Assembly: GCA_947456805.1 (NCBI GenBank)
Contig: CANGTN010000001.1
Location: forward strand, 1 to 64,000
Length of the DNA stretch: 64,000 nt
Direction of reading: 5' to 3'
From: Chitinophagaceae bacterium
GTDB taxonomy: Bacteria > Bacteroidota > Bacteroidia > Chitinophagales > Chitinophagaceae
Shown here: positions 63,854 through 64,000 of the stretch, in pieces
How the letters are laid out: every line of letters begins with the position of its first letter
Numbering within the stretch: the stretch's first letter is position 1
Translations under genes and position numbers: made by a program
Notes under the pieces: model-generated
The model's database searches: none
Told to the model about the DNA's origin: nothing
The model's input: only the letters and a program-made list of their open reading frames with translations

Positions 63854-64000
63854 ATGAATTACGAAATTAAAGAAACCGATAAGTTTAAATATTTAGAAGA
63901 GGGTGAGGGTGAGCCCTTGATGTTACTGCATGGGTTGTTTGGTGCATTGAGTAATTTTGCTGATTTAGTAGAGCATTTCAGAAAAACCCATAAAGTAATT
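63854..64000 (+). CDS. alpha/beta hydrolase, N-terminal part (3' truncated)
   Basis: ATG at 63854 opens a frame of 49 codons that runs off the window. The sequence FKYLEEGEGEPLMLLHGLFGALSNF has the first core strand and the HG-x-F/L oxyanion-hole motif of alpha/beta-fold hydrolases. The nucleophile lies outside the window. The substrate cannot be inferred. Confidence 0.8.
   Translation, partial: MNYEIKETDKFKYLEEGEGEPLMLLHGLFGALSNFADLVEHFRKTHKVI

Noticed and set aside
1-64000. tRNA, rRNA or CRISPR arrays
   Set aside because: I looked through the intergenic gaps for CCA-ended cloverleaf segments and for regularly spaced direct repeats and saw none.

Overview
The window comes from an AT-rich (by eye about one third G+C) genome of the phylum Bacteroidota, most likely a Chitinophagaceae-like bacterium. 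The evidence is two SusC/SusD outer-membrane pairs, the gliding protein GldC, DUF4783 next to nadC, A-rich leaders without clear Shine-Dalgarno sites, and repeated TAnnTTTG promoter elements (the Bacteroidota -7 box). Both ends cut genes: the left edge holds the C-terminus of an L,D-transpeptidase and the right edge the N-terminus of an alpha/beta hydrolase. I see no tRNA, rRNA, CRISPR array, prophage or intact insertion sequence.

Layout. 1-28 kb is mainly housekeeping: dnaX, a thiolase, a REP-like palindromic repeat, gpmI-haem protein-engB, DUF4783-nadC-SUI1, lpxD, an SDR-Fur-SCO operon divergent from a MerC-domain gene, corA, mtgA, typA, a FabH-like synthase, a lipid kinase, a membrane patatin, ctaA, rnhB, a YciO-type protein and the beta subunit of a 2-oxoacid:ferredoxin oxidoreductase. 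28.4-35.5 kb is a phenylacetate catabolism cluster: a TetR regulator (PaaR-like), paaE, paaA, paaB, then a HepT/MntA-type HEPN-nucleotidyltransferase toxin-antitoxin pair, then paaC, paaD, paaG, paaI and paaY. Two PaaR-like inverted-repeat operators lie at the paaR and paaA promoters. 35.5-43.5 kb returns to core functions: dusB, CPBP protease, cdsA, psd, a secreted Lys/Cys-rich peptide, fabG, gatB and a TlpA-like lipoprotein. 43.7-55.5 kb holds two leftward SusC/SusD systems, the first followed by a lipoprotein and a two-domain fasciclin protein; no carbohydrate-active enzyme is present. 55.5-64 kb carries an MMPL transporter, a PAP2-like membrane protein, rpoN, a small secreted protein abutting a gene relic, a glycosyltransferase, gldC, a YqeY protein and a CvpA protein.

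How the genes work together. The paa cluster encodes the ring-activating epoxidase (PaaABCE with the maturation factor PaaD), the ring-expanding isomerase (PaaG) and the salvage thioesterase (PaaI). The ligase PaaK, the ring-opening PaaZ and the beta-oxidation genes paaF/H/J are not here. cdsA and psd supply phospholipid synthesis. ctaA and SCO serve cytochrome oxidase assembly. The most notable features are the toxin-antitoxin pair inside the epoxidase operon, the PaaR-like operators, a TTGCAA-repeat candidate metal operator, a truncated TonB-plug relic not called as a gene, and two possible structured small RNAs ending in intrinsic terminators.
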